From assembly GCA_049694275.1 (NCBI GenBank), contig JBAVQS010000226.1, positions 1-19,864 on the forward strand: a stretch of DNA of 19,864 nt. The letters are read 5' to 3'. Made by a program: the position numbers and the translations under genes. Positions within the stretch are counted from its first letter, which is position 1; the number at the start of each line of letters is the position of its first letter. Under the pieces are notes generated by a model, which did not search any database, was not told where the DNA came from, and saw only the letters and a program-made list of their open reading frames with translations. Origin of the DNA: JBAVQS01 sp049694275 (GTDB lineage: Bacteria; Chloroflexota; Anaerolineae; UBA4142; SHND01). Positions 5,530 to 13,143 of this stretch are shown in pieces.

Positions 5530-6780
5530 TCAACGGGCCTTGGTTGAATTTAGTGGCGTGGTGGACGCGGGCGGCGAATGCGGCGAGGCGACAGTGGGTG
5601 CGGCAGTGGGTGCGGCCGGCGTGACCGTCGGCTGAACATTTACGACCGGCGGAGTTGTGGGCGACTGCGTGGGCGCGCCCAAGGTAGGCGTCCGGGTTGG
5701 CCGGGGTGGGCGAAAAGACATGCCTGCCGGCGTTGGCGTCGGGGTCCAGGCTGGCGGCGTCATGATGATCGGCAAGTCATAGACCGAAATGGAAAGGAGA
5801 ATCGAGTTAGCAATAATCCACCCCGGCTGGTCAGGCTGGTTGGTTTGATGGAACACGATCTCAATCCACTTGCCTGAGTCATCCCGCCCGGCAATATCGA
5901 CCGACGCATTTTTACGGAGCACGCCGATACGCGGAGCAGTCTCACTCGGCGCAGAACGCACATTGAGGACCGGCGTGTTAACGGTTCCCGAAATAACGAC
6001 GATTGAATCCAGAGGCGCCAGACCTGCGGCGACCATCGGGCCCGGTTGTGATGGGAGGCCGGTCGGCGCCGCAGCCGGATTCCCTCCCCCGCCCATGCCT
6101 GGCGGAGCGTCACCTGGGCCACCGCCGCAACCGAATTCACACATCGGCGTTGGCGTTGGACCCAGGCGAGTTGCACGCGGCGGCCTGATGGTCGGAGATG
6201 GAGCAGACTGGGAAGCCGGCGCTACTTCCAGGCTCGGTTGGGTCGCGGCCGGTGCAACAGGGGGCGCCGCCGGCGCACTGGTTGCGGCCGGGGCCATCGT
6301 CGCGGCGACAGGTAGTATTTGGTCCGTATTGGTCGGCGCGTGGGCTGGCACGGCGTTCCCGCCCGATTTGGATGCGGCGGAAGAGGTAGCAGCAGAGGGC
6401 GATTGCATCGCCGTAAGGCCGCTAAAGGGTCCCCCTTGAGGCTTTAGTATTTGAATCGAGATGAATACGGCCAGGACCAGGACAGCGAGGCCCGATGCAG
6501 CCGCGAGGCCCCAGCGCAGCCAGCCAGTCGCGGCGGGAGCGGGGGACGTTTCGGGGACCGGCAGGGTGAACTGGCGCGGCAACGCCGGGACGGGCAACTG
6601 TTTGACCAGCTTGATCGTCCAGCCCAATGAATCGAGGCTCGCCTGGCACTGCGAGCACTCGCCTAGATGTTTGCGCACCTGGATGCGCTCGTCTTCCGGC
6701 AGTTGCCCATCGATATAGGCGGACAGCCGTGACTCGACATAGTCATGCCAGTTGGTTTGCGATGATACTTGCTTAGACAT
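5530..6780 (-). CDS. Zinc-finger anti-sigma factor with transmembrane helix and SH3-like outer domain
   Basis: A likely membrane-bound anti-sigma factor (416 aa) for the ECF sigma encoded just upstream. The N-terminal ZAS module has LSAYIDGQLPEDER followed by H38-x3-C42-x2-C45, the zinc-binding motif that grips sigma. One membrane helix follows (about 88-110, rich in Leu/Val/Ala). A long Ala/Pro/Ser/Thr region leads to an SH3-type module (about 262-328). Its landmarks are VLNVRSAPSETAPRIGVL and GKWIEIVF, then PGWIIANSIL. The tail is another Pro/Thr-rich stretch. SH3b modules commonly bind peptidoglycan or cell-surface ligands, so the outer part may sense the envelope (inference). The ATG at 6780 overlaps the sigma stop by eight bases, implying translational coupling. 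A TTG two codons earlier is less likely. Confidence 0.88.
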   Translation of the reverse strand: MSKQVSSQTNWHDYVESRLSAYIDGQLPEDERIQVRKHLGECSQCQASLDSLGWTIKLVKQLPVPALPRQFTLPVPETSPAPAATGWLRWGLAAASGLAVLVLAVFISIQILKPQGGPFSGLTAMQSPSAATSSAASKSGGNAVPAHAPTNTDQILPVAATMAPAATSAPAAPPVAPAATQPSLEVAPASQSAPSPTIRPPRATRLGPTPTPMCEFGCGGGPGDAPPGMGGGGNPAAAPTGLPSQPGPMVAAGLAPLDSIVVISGTVNTPVLNVRSAPSETAPRIGVLRKNASVDIAGRDDSGKWIEIVFHQTNQPDQPGWIIANSILLSISVYDLPIIMTPPAWTPTPTPAGMSFRPPRPTRTPTLGAPTQSPTTPPVVNVQPTVTPAAPTAAPTVASPHSPPASTTPLNSTKAR

Positions 6781-7402
6781 CGGCAATTATTGAACTCTTA
6801 TCTTGATTCTCTCTCTTGAGACGAAAAGAAATGGGTAAAAGTTCCTCCTGGGCAAGGAGGAATTCGCGCAGGTGCGCGCGGCCCCGGCTCAGGCGTGATT
6901 TCACGGTTCCGACATTTGTGCCGGTGATCTGCGCAATCTCTTCATAGGCAAAGCCATCCATATCGGAGAGGACAAGCGTAACCCGCTGCTCCCACGGCAT
7001 GGTCTGCAACCCTTTCTGAATCATCGCCGCCAGCTCCTGGCGCTCGGCGTAATCATAAGGCGATTCTTCGTGCGTCTCGCCGAGACCGGGGGCAGGATTA
7101 TCAGGGTCGATCAGGAGTGCATCGAGTGAGGCGGTAGGCTTGCGCTGGCGGGCGCGCAGTTGGTCGTAGCAGGAATTGGTGACAATCCGGAGGAGCCAGG
7201 CTTTGAACGAGCCACCGCGAAATGACTTGAGGTTCTTGTACGCGGAAATAAAGGCATCCTGGGTGGCATCGGATGCCGCATCGGCATCGCCGAGGACGCG
7301 GTATGCCGTATGATAGACTATACTCTGGTATGCCCGTACTAGCTGATTGAATGACGGCACATCTCCACGCTGTGCCGCGGTAATCATCCCTCGCTCATCC
7401 AT
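6773..7402 (-). CDS. ECF (group IV) RNA polymerase sigma factor
   Basis: A 209-residue alternative sigma factor containing only regions 2 and 4. Region 2 (about 22-90) shows AYQSIVYHTAYRVLGD, DATQDAFISAYKNL and FKAWLLRIVTNSCYDQLR, which bind core polymerase and the -10 element. A linker of about 40 residues leads to region 4 (about 132-185): MPWEQRVTLVLSDMDGFAYE followed by EIAQITGTNVGTVKSRLSRG, the helix-turn-helix for the -35. The RpoE/SigW-like linkage to a ZAS anti-sigma directly downstream, with an eight-base overlap, supports a sigma/anti-sigma pair controlled at the membrane. I see no convincing Shine-Dalgarno at the ATG (7402) and no clear self-recognised promoter upstream. A good GGAAC/CGTC site lies elsewhere in the window, before the DUF4349 gene. 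Confidence 0.95.
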   Translation of the reverse strand: MDERGMITAAQRGDVPSFNQLVRAYQSIVYHTAYRVLGDADAASDATQDAFISAYKNLKSFRGGSFKAWLLRIVTNSCYDQLRARQRKPTASLDALLIDPDNPAPGLGETHEESPYDYAERQELAAMIQKGLQTMPWEQRVTLVLSDMDGFAYEEIAQITGTNVGTVKSRLSRGRAHLREFLLAQEELLPISFRLKRENQDKSSIIADV

Positions 7403-7590
7403 TAGATGACTCTGTTACGCACCCGATATGCCGTAAGACAGAGAAGGAACAGCTTCCCCTTCTTGAAAGAACACCATTACCCAGCTTTGGTTTGTAGTTT
7501 CCAGCGCGCGCGGCGACCACTAGCGGTAGGGTCCTGCCCTCAGTGTAACCACTACGGATATGACTTGCCAACCAAGGGACAATTGTCAGG
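7403..7590. other. Intergenic region between the sigma gene and tRNA-Leu
   Basis: This 188-base gap separates the divergent sigma gene and tRNA. I see no convincing gene. On the minus strand there is GGAAAC near 7500 at a position where an ECF -35 could be, but no CGTC-type -10 at the right distance. A 62-codon plus ORF (7406-7594) has a CPQC but no ribosome site and runs into the tRNA -35. Confidence 0.4.
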
Positions 7591-7619
7591 TTGACAGAGG
7601 CCGCTTTTTACGGTATATT
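7591..7619 (+). promoter_or_regulatory. Promoter of tRNA-Leu
   Basis: TTGACA (7591-7596), an exact 17-base spacer and TATATT (7614-7619). +1 is expected near 7626, giving an eight-base 5' leader before the mature tRNA. Confidence 0.82.
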
Positions 7620-7633
7620 AAACTCGTATTATA

Positions 7634-7717
7634 GCCGGAGTGGCGGAACTGGCAGACGCGCACGACTCAAAATCGTGTGAGGGTAACCTCTTGAGGGTTC
7701 GACTCCCTCCTTCGGCA
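7634..7717 (+). tRNA. tRNA-Leu (anticodon CAA)
   Basis: An 84-base class II tRNA. The acceptor GCCGGAG (7634-7640) pairs with CTTCGGC (7710-7716) with one G-U, and A7717 is the discriminator. The anticodon stem CACGA/TCGTG encloses the loop CTCAAAA with CAA at 7668-7670, decoding UUG. The long variable arm has a GAGG/CCTC stem, and the T-arm is GAGGG-TTCGACT-CCCTC. The 3' CCA is not encoded, so maturation needs 3' trimming and CCA addition. RNase Z, encoded at 12189-13106, is the enzyme type usually used for CCA-less tRNAs. Confidence 0.97.
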
Positions 7718-7719
7718 TA

Positions 7720-7756
7720 AAGCGCCCAATTATTGGAATCGTTTTTCGGGGCGCTT
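7720..7756 (+). terminator. Weak hairpin downstream of tRNA-Leu
   Basis: AAGCGCCC (7720-7727) pairs with GGGCGCTT (7749-7756) around a 21-base loop. A T-run (CTTTTTC) occurs only about 14 bases later, so it is at best a non-canonical terminator. The remaining bases up to 7920 show nothing I can name. Confidence 0.35.
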
Positions 7757-7920
7757 GACCATTATAGCTTTTTCGCCAGTCACGTCAATCTTCCGTTTTT
7801 TACTCCGTCCGTTAGCGCGATCTTCTGAGACGCCCGCGCGAGCACCGGCCGGCTGATCATCTCTTGTAAAGCGATCAGGGATGAGACTATTGACCGATGT
7901 TTGTTGGCGCTTGATGTCTT

Positions 7921-7949
7921 TTGACAGCGCCAGAATGGTATCCTAACCT
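7921..7949 (+). promoter_or_regulatory. Promoter of the 7995-8849 gene
   Basis: TTGACA (7921-7926), a 17-base spacer and TAACCT (7944-7949, fits TANNNT). +1 would be near 7956, about 39 bases before the ATG. Confidence 0.6.
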
Positions 7950-7994
7950 TGAACGAGCCCGCTGCATAACCTGCCAGGATAGTTAAGGGACAGA

Positions 7995-8849
7995 ATGCGT
8001 GGACTCTTTATCGGCGGCACACTTTTCGGACTCGTCATTGGGCTCGTTGTAGGCCTCTTGATCTCCTGGGTGTTTTGGCCGGTCACATACGTCGATGCCG
8101 ACCCTTCGGACCTGCGTCTCGATTTAAAGGACGATTATCAGCGAATGATCGCAGCCGCATACAGTTTGGATGGCGATATGGCGCGGGCATGGACCCGTTT
8201 GGGGTCCCTGCAACTGCAACAGCCAGCCGTGTCCGTCGCCGATCTTGCACAGCGCGAGACCAAACCCATGTACCAGCAGGCACTCATCCACCTGGCACTC
8301 GACCTCAAGCAGCCGGCGATCGCAATGGCGCGCCCTACCTATACCCCACGTCCGAGCCGGACAAGCGAAGCCCCGTACAAGCCGCCAACCGTACGCCCGC
8401 GCGCGACGGCGAGTCGCCCTCCTACGCCCACCGCCATCCTGGAAACACCGACACCGGAACCGACCTCGCTTCCACCCACGTCCGCTCCCAACCCGGCCGC
8501 GCCGCGTTACGAGCTTGTCTCCAAGACGGCACAGCCCTGCAGCCAGGCGAGAGGACCTGCCCACATTGAGGTTCAGGTTCAGGACAAGAATGGCAACCCG
8601 GCACCAGGGGTCGGGGTGGAAATCAACTGGGATGCAGGGGATGAAATCGTTTATACAGGGCTAAAACCAGAACATGGGTTCGGATTTGCGAACTTGACAG
8701 TTCGGCCAGGCGCGTATAATGTGAGACTCACCGATACGGCTCAGAGCCCGGTTGTCGAAGGGCTTGACATTGAGGCCGACGCTTCTGGCTGTGCGCCTGA
8801 ATCCGCCATTTACGGGTGGCAATTGGTGTTTAGAGCGATTAGCAATTAG
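7995..8849 (+). CDS. Membrane-anchored protein with Pro/Thr linker and C-terminal Ig-like domain
   Basis: A 284-residue protein of no known function. An N-terminal hydrophobic helix (about 4-29, Gly/Leu/Val-rich) anchors it. Next come PVTYVDADPSDLRLDLKDDY and a short helical domain (about 35-110) that resembles a conserved membrane-anchored family I associate with Chloroflexota. A Pro/Thr/Arg linker (about 112-160) leads to a beta-sandwich-like C-terminus (about 163-284). Its landmarks are HIEVQVQDKNGNPAPGVGVEINWDAGDE and GLKPEHGFG, then GAYNVRL, a carboxypeptidase-regulatory/Ig-type pattern. Two Cys (in QPCSQ and SGCAP) may form a disulfide outside the cell. AAGGGA lies six bases before the ATG. 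It sits just upstream of the four-CNB membrane protein on the same strand, so the two may be co-expressed; this is inference. Confidence 0.82.
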   Translation: MRGLFIGGTLFGLVIGLVVGLLISWVFWPVTYVDADPSDLRLDLKDDYQRMIAAAYSLDGDMARAWTRLGSLQLQQPAVSVADLAQRETKPMYQQALIHLALDLKQPAIAMARPTYTPRPSRTSEAPYKPPTVRPRATASRPPTPTAILETPTPEPTSLPPTSAPNPAAPRYELVSKTAQPCSQARGPAHIEVQVQDKNGNPAPGVGVEINWDAGDEIVYTGLKPEHGFGFANLTVRPGAYNVRLTDTAQSPVVEGLDIEADASGCAPESAIYGWQLVFRAISN

Positions 8850-8870
8850 CCCTCGTCCGGATTTAATCCG

Positions 8871-9029
8871 GTGGCCGTAGATGACAAGCAAAGAGAAGCA
8901 GACACTCTTGTTGCGCTGGGAATTTTACAGCTCGACGATCATGCGCCGCCCGAACAGGGGCGGCTGATATCGGAGGACGTTACAGTAAGTGATACCGCAA
9001 CCGATCGACCAAGTTCCGCTGTTCCTTAG
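8871..9029 (+). CDS. Possible 52-codon ORF overlapping the start of the CNB protein
   Basis: A GTG-initiated frame runs from 8871 to a TAG at 9027-9029. It encodes an acidic, Ala/Asp-rich peptide (starting VAVDDKQREADTLVALGILQ) and overlaps the next gene by 41 bases in another frame. It contains that gene's GGAGG. The composition resembles a real amphipathic peptide, but there is no clear ribosome site for it. A small CCGGAT/ATCCGG hairpin (8857-8871) ends on its start codon. I consider it a weak candidate for a coupled leader peptide. Confidence 0.2.
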   Translation: MAVDDKQREADTLVALGILQLDDHAPPEQGRLISEDVTVSDTATDRPSSAVP

Positions 9030-11841
9030 ACTCTCTGAGGAGGAACGCGAGTTACTCAGTAGCCGCCTGCGCCATCTCGAATTCAATACGAACGACGTGA
9101 TCTTGACAGCCGGCAAACCGGCTGAGATGATGGCAGTGATCGCGCAGGGCTGGGTCAAGCTTTCGAGTGACTCGCCGCAGGGACACGTGGCGCTTGCCAA
9201 CCTGGGCGCGGGTAGCGTCATTGGCGAAGTAGATTTGCTGCTCAATCAGCCATATTCAACCACGGCGCGGGCAGCGAGCGCGACCAATTTGCTCGTCCTC
9301 TATCACCAGGACCTTCAGGAAGTGATCCTCCAGCGCCCGACCATCGGGCTTTCATTCAGCGCCAGCCTCGGCGCACGCGTTGCCTACCTTGACGAATATC
9401 TGGTGACGCAGCGCCTGCTGACTATTCCGCTGCTCAGCGCCCTATCCGAGGACGAACTCCGGGCGCTAGCCAATAAACTCGAATTTCAAACCATACAACG
9501 CGGCCAGACGCTTTTTGAAGCGGGCGCCGCCGGCGATGCCGTGTTCCTGATCGAATCAGGCACAGCACGCCTGATTACCCCTTCTCACGAAGGCGAAACA
9601 TTTGAGGAGCTCCAACCGGGCGCAATGTTGGGCCAGACGGCGCTAATCACCGGCAAGCCGTATTCTGCCAGCGCTCTCGCCGTGACCGACCTCAACATCT
9701 GGGTTTTAACCCGCACTGATTACCAGGAACTTGTACATAACCACCCCACCATTCAAGTTGCTTTTTCCCGTGCACTGGCCGAGACGCTAGGGCACGATGA
9801 CCAGGCCAAAGCGGTTGAACAACTCCGAGCCCTACCCCTCTTTTCAGACGTCGAGACTGAAGCGCTCCGCGACATTGCCGCTTGCCTGGTTCTCCGCCAT
9901 TTTCCGGCCGGTGAACAGGTCTATACCGAAGGGACCCCGGGCGATGCAATGTACCTGATCGAATCCGGTCAGGTTCGCCTGGCATCCAATTCAAGCGTGC
10001 AAGCCAGGACGCTTGAAATCAAGGGTGAAGGATCGGCGTTCGGTGAGATGGCGCTCTTGACAGGGCGCACACGCGCCGAAGCAGCCCGAGCCGTCGAGGA
10101 TACTACGGTATGGGTCCTGTACAAAAACGCTTACGACGACTTGATCGTCCGACATCCCAGTCTGAGCCTTGCCCTGAGCCGCGCGCTCAGCGGACGCCTC
10201 AGCAGTTCGGAGGGTGACCAAATCGAAAATCAACTTTACGAATACAAGCTTTTGAACGGCCTCTCACAATTCGAGATGAAACACGTGGGCGAGTTTATCA
10301 AACCGCTGCGGTTTCGAACTGGCGAGAGTATCTGCTTTGCCGGACAAAATGCCCAGTATATCTATCTGATTAGCAAAGGTGAAGTCCGTGAAATTGCCGG
10401 TGGGCCCAACGGTCAAGCCGTTGTACTGGCATTGCACCAGGAGCACGAATCCTTTGGGGAACGCGCCGTGGTGCAGAACGCTGCGTATCCGACGACGATG
10501 CAGGCTGTCGGCGACGTAGAATGCCTGACGCTAGCCAAGCCTGATTTTGACCGGTTGGTGACACGTTATCCAACGCTGGCGTTGAATCTGGCCCGGCGCA
10601 TGGCTGACGAGGCCGAGCGGGCCGGACAGCGCCCTGGGGCGCGAATGGCGCCGCCCGCGCCGCCGCGTGCAAATCCGCAACCGACCGCCGCGCGCGCAAT
10701 CACCTACCCTGGCGCACCCCGGACTCCGACGCAACGGCCGATCTCGCCGCCGCGGACACCGACCATGGCCCAACCCGTTCTGGTTGAATCAACCGCATCC
10801 GTGGTGGGCATACGGACCGCACCCGGCAAGCCGTGGGAACGTCCATCCAGTAACGTCGTGCGACCTATGCCGGCAGCCAATTCACGCCCCATCGCAGTAT
10901 CCGGCGTAGCCCCTTCACCCATGACCGCATCTACAACAGGCATGCCTGGGTATAGCGCACCACGCTATAGGCAACCATCAGGCGGGCTGTTGAGCCAGTT
11001 GACAAACATGAGCGCCGGCGGCAAGATCAAGCTCGCAGTGATCGCGCTATCCGCTATCGTAGTCATGCTCATTGTCATGGTGGCGCTCGTCTATTGGGCT
11101 GTCAGTAGCGTGGCTGCATCCAGCGCCCCATCATCACCTGGCCTTCCGCTCAACGTGAACGACGCGACCACAAAGCGCGTCGCGCTGGCGCCAATTACCG
11201 GCAAGTGGGCGATCAAGGAACGCACTGCCACACCCACCCTGATGCCAGCCACCCCCATTCCAGCGGCGTTGCCCACCAAGATTCCGACAAAAAAGCCGGC
11301 CGCCATCGTCCCCAAAGCGATAACCAAATCGGTTGCGCTGGCCGCGCCAACTCAAACCCTGGTTGCAGCACCTGCCCAGCCAGTCCGCCTGCCGCTGGCC
11401 CCCCGAATCTGGGACAAACGGTTGGGCGCGGGTGGACTTCCACTCCTTCTAGGGGTTGGGGTCACGGAGGCGAACGTTCCATCCGGAACCAAGTTCTGGC
11501 GCTTGACCAAGATGGTATTTCAGGATGCCGGGGCAGAGTCCGGCAACGATCATACGATCTATATCAGCATCTTTGACGAGAACGGACAACGCGTCAACGA
11601 TCAGACTGTCCTCATTTCATGGGACCAGGGCGGCGCAGTTGAGGAACAACGCCTAGGATTACCGGACCAAAAGCCGCAAGGTGATTTCTGTAACTGTAAT
11701 TATAACTGGCCGATGTGGGGCGCGGGCTATCGCGTCCGTATTGACGGCAGCATTGCCAGCGATCAACCGTATGGCATGATCATGCCGGAACATCGCCACG
11801 TCAACTATCTCTTGACCTTCCAACTCGTCACAATGCCATAA
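8989..11841 (+). CDS. Four-domain cyclic-nucleotide-binding-type membrane protein, 950 aa
   Basis: Four consecutive CRP-type beta-roll domains fill about residues 1-130, 140-272, 278-410 and 418-545, each with G-x-x-I/L-x-x-x-G-x-A and an I-x-x-G-x-x-R/K signature. Only the third keeps a full phosphate-binding cassette (FGEMALLTGRTRAEA, about 350). The others replace the P-R-A part with P-Y-S or A-Y-P, and the second also has Q for E, so they are probably structural or bind something else. A Pro-rich linker (about 547-675) leads to one membrane helix (about 679-706), a Thr/Pro/Ala linker and a C-terminal domain (about 800-950) with GDFCNCNYNWPMWGAGYRVRIDG and a HRHVNYLL end. Topology is inferred: sensor domains inside, C-terminus outside. 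There is no DNA-binding helix-turn-helix. GTG 8989 follows an in-frame TAA and has GGAGG 12 bases upstream. The most likely role is linking cytoplasmic signal state to the envelope. Confidence 0.88.
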   Translation: MIPQPIDQVPLFLRLSEEERELLSSRLRHLEFNTNDVILTAGKPAEMMAVIAQGWVKLSSDSPQGHVALANLGAGSVIGEVDLLLNQPYSTTARAASATNLLVLYHQDLQEVILQRPTIGLSFSASLGARVAYLDEYLVTQRLLTIPLLSALSEDELRALANKLEFQTIQRGQTLFEAGAAGDAVFLIESGTARLITPSHEGETFEELQPGAMLGQTALITGKPYSASALAVTDLNIWVLTRTDYQELVHNHPTIQVAFSRALAETLGHDDQAKAVEQLRALPLFSDVETEALRDIAACLVLRHFPAGEQVYTEGTPGDAMYLIESGQVRLASNSSVQARTLEIKGEGSAFGEMALLTGRTRAEAARAVEDTTVWVLYKNAYDDLIVRHPSLSLALSRALSGRLSSSEGDQIENQLYEYKLLNGLSQFEMKHVGEFIKPLRFRTGESICFAGQNAQYIYLISKGEVREIAGGPNGQAVVLALHQEHESFGERAVVQNAAYPTTMQAVGDVECLTLAKPDFDRLVTRYPTLALNLARRMADEAERAGQRPGARMAPPAPPRANPQPTAARAITYPGAPRTPTQRPISPPRTPTMAQPVLVESTASVVGIRTAPGKPWERPSSNVVRPMPAANSRPIAVSGVAPSPMTASTTGMPGYSAPRYRQPSGGLLSQLTNMSAGGKIKLAVIALSAIVVMLIVMVALVYWAVSSVAASSAPSSPGLPLNVNDATTKRVALAPITGKWAIKERTATPTLMPATPIPAALPTKIPTKKPAAIVPKAITKSVALAAPTQTLVAAPAQPVRLPLAPRIWDKRLGAGGLPLLLGVGVTEANVPSGTKFWRLTKMVFQDAGAESGNDHTIYISIFDENGQRVNDQTVLISWDQGGAVEEQRLGLPDQKPQGDFCNCNYNWPMWGAGYRVRIDGSIASDQPYGMIMPEHRHVNYLLTFQLVTMP

Positions 11842-11851
11842 GTAGAATATG

Positions 11852-11897
11852 GAAACCAGGTTTCAGTGAGGAATCATCGGAACCTGGTTTCTGTATT
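11852..11897 (+). terminator. Hairpin terminator after the CNB protein gene
   Basis: GAAACCAGGTTTC (11852-11864) pairs with 11879-11891 (one G-U) around a 14-base loop and is followed by TGTATTT. It ends exactly where the closing helix of the next structured RNA begins, sharing C11891. It could therefore instead be the first arm of a larger RNA. Confidence 0.6.
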
Positions 11898-12107
11898 TCC
11901 GGCAACGCTTGCAAGGCCGAGTCCGGGAGAGCGGACATCATCAAGGGCGTCAGCAAATACCGTTTGCCGCCCGAACTGCAAAAGGAAATTCAACAAGAAT
12001 CATGGTACGCGCTCCCCGCGTTTGACGCTCAATGTCGAGGCGGTCAATTTACTCGAGACACCAGGCGTTGCCGGAATACAGGGGCGTTCAAGTTGAACGC
12101 CCTTTTT
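11891..12107 (+). ncRNA. Second unrecognised structured RNA with its own terminator
   Basis: A closing helix of 17 bp joins 11891-11908 (bulged T11898) with 12065-12081: CTGTATT/AATACAG, then CCGGCAACGC/GCGTTGCCGG. Four arms fit inside without conflict. They are GTCCG/CGGAC (11921-11936); GGGCG+GCAAA with TTTGC+CGCCC (11945-11972); ACGCG/CGCGT (12007-12021); and TGTC-GAG with CTC-GACA (12033-12060). The stem is followed directly by a strong terminator (12082-12107). No known RNA family is recognised. There is no tmRNA, SRP, 6S or cobalamin-riboswitch signature that I can see. A separate TTGCTG-17-TATAAT promoter for rnz lies downstream of the terminator, so the RNA is not simply that gene's leader. 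Its own promoter is unclear: TAGAAT at 11843-11848 lacks a good -35. It could be a processed 3' UTR of the CNB gene. Overlapping 63- and 76-codon frames look like chance. Confidence 0.6.
12082..12107 (+). terminator. Strong intrinsic terminator of the second structured RNA
   Basis: GGGCGTTC (12082-12089), loop AAGTT, GAACGCCC (12095-12102) and five T. This is a textbook intrinsic terminator on the plus strand with no coding gene directly upstream of it, which implies a transcript ending here. Confidence 0.85.
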
Positions 12108-12119
12108 CGTGCCTGGAAA

Positions 12120-12148
12120 TTGCTGCACGCGCGATTTCCAGTTATAAT
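12120..12148 (+). promoter_or_regulatory. Promoter of rnz
   Basis: TTGCTG (12120-12125), a 17-base spacer and TATAAT (12143-12148). The predicted +1 near 12155 leaves a leader of about 34 bases. Confidence 0.72.
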
Positions 12149-12188
12149 GGATTGAGCGGATTAAATTCGTCGTTATCAGAGTGGGTCT

Positions 12189-13106
12189 ATGTTTCAAGTG
12201 TGTTTTTTAGGTACTTCGGCTTCGGTTCCGAGCGCCGAGCGGAACCTCACCTCGACTATGCTGATTCACGAGGGAGAACGGTTCATGCTGGATTGCGCCG
12301 AGGGGACACAGCGCCAGATATTGAAAAGCGGGCTGGGGTTTCACAACATGCGCCGGATCTTTTTGACGCATGGACACCTCGACCATATCCTGGGGATTGG
12401 CGGGCTGACCTCAACCTTTGGCCGGTGGGAAGCCATCACGCGCATCGAGATTTATGGCGGACGCTGGGCGCTCGATCGTGTGCGCGACTTGATGAAGGTG
12501 GTCTTGCGCGGCAATGAAGTGAATATCGACATCCAGTATATCGAACTCAAGCCGGGCCTGCTGATTCAGGATAAGAACCTGGAGATTTCGGCGTTCAGCG
12601 TCCAGCACCGCGGCGCCGGCTGCTTTGGCTTTGTCTTTGAGGAGAAATCCAAGCACCCCTTTTTGGTCGAGGAAGCCGAGCGGCTGGGCGTCCCAGCCGG
12701 GCCAGAGCGACGGCGGCTCGTCGCGGGTGAATCGATCACGCTCGCCGATGGCCGGATCGTCAATCCGGAACAGGTACTAGGCCCGCTAGTCAGAGGCTGC
12801 AAATTCGTCTATGTCGGCGATCTGGCGCGCATTGAGGAAGTGATCGAACCAGCACGGGACGCGGATGGGCTCGTGATGGAATCAACATATATCGCCGCCG
12901 ACACGGAGATTGCGCGCGCGTTCGGTCACATTACGGCGGCCGAAGCGGCGACATGCGCAAAGCAAGCGAACGTGCGGCAGTTGTTTCTGACACACATCTC
13001 AAGACGTTATTCGGGTGCGGTGGTCGAGGCCGAGGCAAAAGCAATTTTTGCCGACACGATGGTGTGTAACGACCTGGATCGAGCAGTTGTCCAGAGAGAG
13101 AAATGA
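12189..13106 (+). CDS. rnz: Ribonuclease Z (tRNA 3' endonuclease)
   Basis: A cytosolic zinc metallo-beta-lactamase-fold endonuclease that cuts pre-tRNAs after the discriminator base, mainly those lacking an encoded CCA such as the tRNA-Leu in this window. The 305-residue length fits the short RNase Z form. Seen: the N-terminal FLGTSASVPSAERNLTS typical of the family, the metal motif T60-H-G-H-L-D-H66, a further His in FSVQHRGAGCFGFVF, Asp in FVYVGDLAR, the ESTY segment (about 230) and the last His in LFLTHISRRYSG. The exosite region lies near residues 155-200 (HPFLVEEAERLGVPAGP). The ATG is followed directly by the conserved first strand. The ribosome site is weak (GAGTGGG). The gene is a single unit between the promoter at 12120-12148 and the terminator at 13111-13140. 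Confidence 0.95.
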   Translation: MFQVCFLGTSASVPSAERNLTSTMLIHEGERFMLDCAEGTQRQILKSGLGFHNMRRIFLTHGHLDHILGIGGLTSTFGRWEAITRIEIYGGRWALDRVRDLMKVVLRGNEVNIDIQYIELKPGLLIQDKNLEISAFSVQHRGAGCFGFVFEEKSKHPFLVEEAERLGVPAGPERRRLVAGESITLADGRIVNPEQVLGPLVRGCKFVYVGDLARIEEVIEPARDADGLVMESTYIAADTEIARAFGHITAAEAATCAKQANVRQLFLTHISRRYSGAVVEAEAKAIFADTMVCNDLDRAVVQREK

Positions 13107-13110
13107 TCCC

Positions 13111-13140
13111 AAAATCGGGCGGCAGTGCCGCCCGATTTTT
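13111..13140. terminator. Bidirectional terminator between rnz and the peptidase gene
   Basis: A 13-bp stem, 13111-13123 with 13127-13139, and a three-base AGT loop, with A-run and T-run at the ends. It therefore has a U-rich tail on either strand and serves both convergent genes. Confidence 0.88.
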
Positions 13141-13143
13141 CGT

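Noticed and set aside
7406..7594. 62-codon plus ORF with a CPQC zinc-ribbon-like motif
   Set aside because: It has no ribosome binding site, abuts the sigma start and ends inside the tRNA promoter -35. A single CxxC is not enough.
11866..12155. 76- and 63-codon ORFs over the second structured RNA
   Set aside because: They lack ribosome sites, and one is interrupted by the intrinsic terminator. The helical pairing explains the sequence better.
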